Positions 59,961-64,000 of a stretch of 64,000 bases of DNA are shown piece after piece. The translations under genes and the position numbers were made by a program. The notes under the pieces were generated by a model, which was not told where the DNA came from, made no database searches, and saw only the letters and a list, made by a program, of their open reading frames with translations. How positions within the stretch are numbered: the first letter of the stretch is position 1; every line of letters starts with the position of its first letter. Location of the stretch: assembly GCF_029873635.1 (NCBI RefSeq), contig NC_080422.1:17514049-17578048 (forward strand), read 5' to 3'. The DNA comes from Malania oleifera (lineage: Eukaryota > Streptophyta > Magnoliopsida > Santalales > Ximeniaceae).

Positions 59961-60200
59961 CAAGCACATAGGCTATTTCAAAAAGATAATTAGAATAAAA
60001 AGTGCGAAATTGCTGCAAAAACAAGTCATTCACAAATAATATTGTATAAGATTAAAACATTTTTCACATCCACATTTATTTAATTATCCAAATAACATAC
60101 ACAAGCACGCACAAATACATATGTTAAACTTACAAAAGCAAAGATAAGAAGCCAAACCAAGCATACAATCGGAGAAATACTTAGGAGGAATGGTATTCTC
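59961..60200. other. Intergenic sequence beyond the dioxygenase gene
   Basis: AT-rich, with nothing recognisable. It may include the end of the gene's 3' transcript. Confidence 0.4.
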
Positions 60201-60216
60201 ACGCAAGATTCACAGT

Positions 60217-60306
60217 CCATCAATCACAAAGTGTAGCAACAATACTTGGAGCGACGCTAGCAGTACTGGATCCACACAAATGCTAACGTGACTTTGTGAT
60301 TGGTGG
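60217..60306. repeat. Inverted repeat in the 3' flank of the dioxygenase gene
   Basis: Arms ccatcaatcacaaagt (60217-60232) and actttgtgattggtgg (60291-60306) pair at 15 of 16 positions. The stem can extend with a small bulge through gtagca/tgctaac. The loop is about 58 nt. It lies 97-186 bp past the stop codon, probably in the 3' untranslated region. It could be an RNA hairpin or a tiny MITE remnant. Confidence 0.7.
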
Positions 60307-60402
60307 GATGCTGTAGGCCTATTCCTCCTAATTAAACAACAATATTTAACATACGATCTAATAGGATATATAGATAAAATACATGCTTTGTTGTAGTTAA
60401 TT

Positions 60403-60974
60403 TCAGTTCTGAACAGCACAATAGGCATTTATGACTTCCAGAGAACGCCCTATTTTTCGGCCCTCCTCAGAGTAATAGAATTCAAGGAGCCCAACATGAT
60501 TGAAGGGCTTGAACATTAGTGGGTGTTCATCATCCACCAACTCCTCTGGTGTTTCCACCATTCCAAGTCCTAGGGCAAAAACTCCCACAGAGTATCTTGG
60601 CTTTTCTGCTTCCACAATGACTCGATGAACCCCAGAACGTATCCTTCCATTACTCCATGCCTAAACAAATAAATAAATATATAATCAAATACTTCTCATC
60701 ATGATTATAAAGAAGATAAATTAATTTTTATATTTTTTATACATATATTAGTCCATACGATGTATTTTCCGACACAAAATCACTAGTACCTTTTTTAGCA
60801 AACAACATTATTATATATTCATGTGTCCCAAATAGTATCTGAACTAGACATGTATGATAGTTGGACCTTTATATATATATATGTCCAGACGAAATGCTAT
60901 ACACAAGATATAAAAGATCGGCCATTTTCTTTTATCAAATATAATCAATAGTTTAATTTCTAGCAACCTAGTTG

Positions 60975-61013
<39 letters not shown>

Positions 61014-62451
61014 AATAAATGTACATACACACACTATAAATTGAAGGATATGACATCTTTCGATATGTATTTTTTCAATCGTTATGTTTCAAAAATGACT
61101 TCTTATTTTCACAAGTTTCTATTAAAAATCACTTTATGAGAAATATAGCAAATATGAACCGTATGTGCATGCCAACTACTTATATATATAGTGTGTTTGT
61201 GTGTCTGTGTGTGTTCATGCACACGTGCATTAATTGGAGTAGCTTACCATGATTTTATGTTCTTGGGGGAGAATGAGGGAGTGACTTACCATGAATGCAT
61301 CACCAGCGAGGACAAGGAAGGAAGAAGGTGAGGGCTGGAAGCGAATCCACACACCTTCCTTGGTTTGAACCTCGACGGCAGCAGCTTCTTTTTGATGAAG
61401 AATGGTCAAGAAGCTCTTGTCAGTGTGGAAGGGAAGGCCAACATTAGTTCCGCCCATCGGGTTTTTTGTGTATCTCATCATTCGAAGAAGGTAAGTCAGC
61501 ATTCCGCTTAAAGAGTCATGGTACTTCTCTAAACCGTACCCTTCCATTATCATTCTTGTCACCATTTTATGCAGCTCCGACACCACCACCGAGTACGCAT
61601 GAATATTTTCCCTTATACCCACAAACAAACAAACAAATAAATAAAAACAAGACAGTTTGTTGACAGATTCATATGCATGTGCACTATATGTACATGTGTG
61701 GACTACAAAATTCAAAATTTAGGCTTGTAGGCATATAAAGAGATAACTGAGAAAACAGAAAGCTGTGGGTAATTTTTTAAAAAATAAAAGTCATCTGTAA
61801 TTAAAAGCTCTGAAGATTCTGGTTCTTTAAAAATGAATACCAATTGATTTCATGAAGAAACTTGTATGTTGTGTTAGTGCCTATCCTATACATATTGTCG
61901 AGCTTTAGGACGCATCTTGTGTTAAGGCAACCTCCCCACTTACGAGCTATATCGAACAAGGATGAGCTTCATCATAGATGTTTAATATACCATAAATCCA
62001 TGCTCAAATCTGATTATATATAGAGGGCTCACAAATACACACATAGACACGCACAGAATACAGATCGAATTACATACCGGAAAATTTCATTTCCTTGGGG
62101 CCACATGAGATTGGTGAAACGTTGCGTTCCTTCAAAGGTATTTGCATTATCGATTCCCAAGCCTTCGTATAGGGGAATTTTTGGATGATCTCCAACGTAG
62201 CCACGGAAGGGTTTGTCATGGATGTTTTTGAGTTTAACCTCTTTGGGGAGATCAAACAAGTCGACAACCTTGTCGAAGATTGTGTCATGCACTTCTTGAG
62301 GAAGCTTATTGTACACTGCAACAAAACTCCCATACTCATGCAGGGCGTGCAGGACTTGGTTGCATGTAGAGACCCAAGTGCTGCTGCCTGGCTGCAAGTC
62401 TTCCTTTGATAAATCTATTATGGGGAGCTTTGGCTGCGGTAAGACACCCAT
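60403..62451 (-). CDS. AOP1-like 2-oxoglutarate/Fe(II)-dependent dioxygenase, 3 exons
   Basis: Exons: 62078-62451, 61290-61611 and 60403-60660 (stop included), with GT-AG introns, giving 317 residues. This is the usual length of AOP-type dioxygenases. The protein begins MGVLPQPKLPIIDLSKEDL, the N-terminal block of that subfamily. The double-stranded beta-helix iron ligands are visible: H187 and D189 in FHTDKSF and H244 in GVHRV. R254-Y255-S256 is the RxS 2-oxoglutarate clamp. Conserved blocks include FRGYVGDHPKIPLYEGLGID (residues 82-101), EVQTKEGVWI (205-214), GDAFMAWSNGR (228-238) and EHPLMFKPFNHVGLLEFYYS (277-296). Such enzymes are soluble and cytosolic, and oxidise small specialised metabolites; Arabidopsis AOP2/AOP3 act on glucosinolates, while AOP1-like substrates are mostly unsettled. 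The start was chosen because it fits the family N-terminus and lies 90 bp below a TATA box. No frame breaks were seen. The substrate cannot be inferred, and the flanks are transposons. Confidence 0.92.
60661..61289 (-). other. Intron 2 of the dioxygenase gene
   Basis: 629 bp, donor ATG|GTAAGT, acceptor TTTAG|GCATGG, phase 0. It contains an (AT)n microsatellite at about 60979-61010, which is likely variable in length. Confidence 0.9.
61612..62077 (-). other. Intron 1 of the dioxygenase gene
   Basis: 466 bp, donor CCG|GTATGT, acceptor ATAAG|GGAAAA, phase 2. Joining the exons here gives ...GNEIFR-ENIHAYS, which keeps the family alignment. Confidence 0.9.
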
Positions 62452-62540
62452 GCTTCTTTTTTTTCCTTTGTTTTTGTTTTCTCCGACCTTGACCTTGTGT
62501 TGATCAGCTCAGATTAAAATATTATGGTGTTGCAGGATGT

Positions 62541-62548
62541 GATTTATA
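62541..62548 (-). promoter_or_regulatory. TATA box of the dioxygenase gene
   Basis: The minus strand reads CCCTATAAATCAC, 90 bp upstream of the start codon at 62451. This leaves a 5' untranslated region of about 55-65 nt, which is usual for plant genes. Confidence 0.75.
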
Positions 62549-62551
62549 GGG

Positions 62552-63052
62552 ATTCTCTTTATGGGTTCATCTTAAAATAAGAGAATGTGAAGGTGACAAC
62601 TGACCAATGATGAATTGGTGAATCAAGGGCATGATTGTGAGGGATCTTAATTAAAATTATATGGAGCTATTGGGGATGGGGTGGTCCTAAATTACCTAAT
62701 TGCTATTCATTTTTTCTGTTCAATTGTGAGAATCTTTATCTTGGGTTGCGAAATTTTTTAACTCAAGAAATTTCTTTTAAGTTAAAAAAAAAAAAGTGGG
62801 TGGATCATGTAACTGATGTGATATGATTGAGTTAATAGAGCATCAATAGTATTTTATAGTAAGAGATTTGAGTAGATATGAACATAATGAGCAAGGTGGG
62901 ATGAATTTAAGTAATACATACTATGATAATGAAATGATGTGAAGTTTTCAATTTCATTTCAACTTCCAATATCAAAGAAAAGATGAATTTCAATACAAAA
63001 ATAAATGAACAAATTCGTCAAATCTTGTTCATACATATTCCAAATGCCACAC
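62552..63052. other. Upstream intergenic region of the dioxygenase gene
   Basis: About 500 bp between the gene's TATA box and the Copia LTR at 63053. AT-rich, with no frames. It probably contains the remaining upstream promoter; no element can be named. The nearby LTR is in the same orientation as the gene. Confidence 0.4.
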
Positions 63053-63503
63053 TGTTGGTTGGCCACCCACGTCAACCCTGCCTACTTACCTAATGATAAG
63101 AATAATACTTCTCTATAAGTCTATAAGTTCTATTTATTGATGGTTGGAGGAGACTCATTCAATCACTGGTTATAATTGAAATTCACTAAGAATTACACAC
63201 AAACACAAAACAATTCATTTCAATTTGAAAAATAAAATAAAATACAAAGACGAATTCAAGATACAAATCTCTCTCTTCTCACTGTTTATTCACCCGCACT
63301 ACACCACACATTACATTACACACACACACACACACACACACATCTATTTATAGCAATTGCTAGAACAGAACAATGGTGAGCTGCTTGGTGAGATTGGTGG
63401 TCGGCTCTTCACTTCAATTCAACAACAGTGGGCTGGGGTTGGCGGAGCTGCCGTCGTCAAATTTTACTGCAACCGAACCACTTTTCAAGTTTAATCTTCA
63501 ACA
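63053..63503 (-). mobile_element. Copia 3' LTR, 451 bp
   Basis: It starts TGTTGGTTGGCC at 63053 and ends cttcaaca at 63503, with TG...CA ends on both strands (minus start TGTTGAAGATT). A polypurine tract, AAGGGGGA on the minus strand, adjoins it at 63504. A TATA box TATAAATAG is at 63344-63352, followed downstream by a (CA)n tract (63318-63342). The short LTR and its neighbouring RNase H indicate a Tork/Ale-sized Copia element. Confidence 0.8.
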
Positions 63504-64000
63504 TCCCCCTTAAACTTGAGTCTCCTGATTTTGTCATTTCGAGCATTGTCTTCAGTCTTGCAAAAATATCATGTCTGAATGGCTTCGTGAAAATGTTAGT
63601 AATTTGATCATACATTCTACAAGATATCAACTCCACTTCTTTATTTTTGACATACTCCTTGATAAAATGATACCGAGTATCAATATGTTTGCTTCTTTCA
63701 TGGAATGCTAGATTCTTGGCAAGTGTAATTGCTTATCGATTGTCAATGTTGACTTCTGTGAGGTTATTTTGAAGAAATCTTAGATACTTTAGTACATTCC
63801 TAATCCATATACCATGACAAACAGCTGAGCTGGTAGCAACATACTCAACTTCATATGATGACAAGGTTACAATGGGTTTCTTCTTTGATGACCATGTAAA
63901 AGTTGTATCTCCCATGAAGAATGTGAATCCAGTCATGCTTTTTCTTTCATCAAGATCTCTTCCCCAATCGCTATCTGAATAGTCAATAAGTTTGCAATCA
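63504..64000 (-). mobile_element. Copia RNase H region (runs off the window)
   Basis: Minus-strand readings MTGFTFFMGDTTFTWSSKKK, IVTLSSYEVEYVATSSAVCH, HIDTRYHFIKEYVKN and a leucine-rich tail before the polypurine tract are the classic Copia RNase H and C-terminal blocks (KQ..V.LSS.EAEY.A, H..RYHFIRE). The rest of the element lies beyond 64000. It is a fossil as far as it can be seen. Confidence 0.85.

Noticed and set aside
61466-61663. Plus-strand frame opposite exon 2
   Set aside because: A shadow of the dioxygenase exon on the other strand; the minus-strand protein has family motifs and splice sites.
1-64000. tRNA and rRNA genes
   Set aside because: I looked for cloverleaf-like A and B boxes and for rRNA phrases and found none that I could support. 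Only tRNA-complementary primer sites are present.

Overview
This looks like a gene-poor, repeat-packed stretch of an angiosperm nuclear genome. The evidence is AT-rich DNA, nested LTR retrotransposons of plant-specific lineages (SIRE-like and other Copia, Tekay chromovirus, TAT/Ogre-like, Athila-like), a CACTA end, tRNA-Asp-type primer sites, and one spliced plant gene with GT-AG introns. I cannot name the species. Only one host gene is convincing: a three-exon, minus-strand 2-oxoglutarate/Fe(II) dioxygenase of the AOP1 type at 60403-62451. Its reading frame is whole and its catalytic residues are present.

Layout: 1-983 is a Copia gag fossil (-). 984-24560 is a minus-strand Tekay Gypsy fossil. 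Its 3' LTR (984-2048 plus 15940-16686) is split by a 13.9-kb insertion (2054-15934), and its integrase region is split by a TAT-type solo LTR (18092-21271). The 13.9-kb insertion is a tandem LTR-internal-LTR-internal-LTR array of a gag-only family. It has one 5-bp target duplication around the whole array and carries its own nested 2-kb solo LTR (4214-6223). 24760-25612 is a probable Copia LTR. 25690-31352 is Athila-like debris in both orientations. 31353-32722 is one CACTA end. 32723-45570 is a minus-strand TAT/Ogre-like 3' LTR and 3' untranslated region. That LTR is split by a complete-looking gag-only element (33910-41573), and the untranslated region holds a 68-bp tandem array (42650-44440).

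45571-58168 is a pile of Copia LTRs with a gag-only-family solo LTR (49203-51113) and a TAT-type solo LTR (53190-56263) nested inside. 58169-60200 is mostly unassigned, with a possible short LTR element and a 137-bp tandem duplication. The dioxygenase gene follows, and the window ends in the 3' LTR and RNase H region of another Copia element (63053-64000).

The most unusual pattern cuts across families. In eight LTRs, both Gypsy and Copia, the stretch just upstream of the TATA box is filled with repeated short, often palindromic, family-specific words (for example TCGTCGACGA or TTCGGGCGCCCGAA). One word set is shared between Gypsy and Copia LTRs. I found no new protein-coding system; the novelty, if any, lies in LTR promoter architecture, in the tandem retroelement array, and in a 194-bp duplication flanking a solo LTR.
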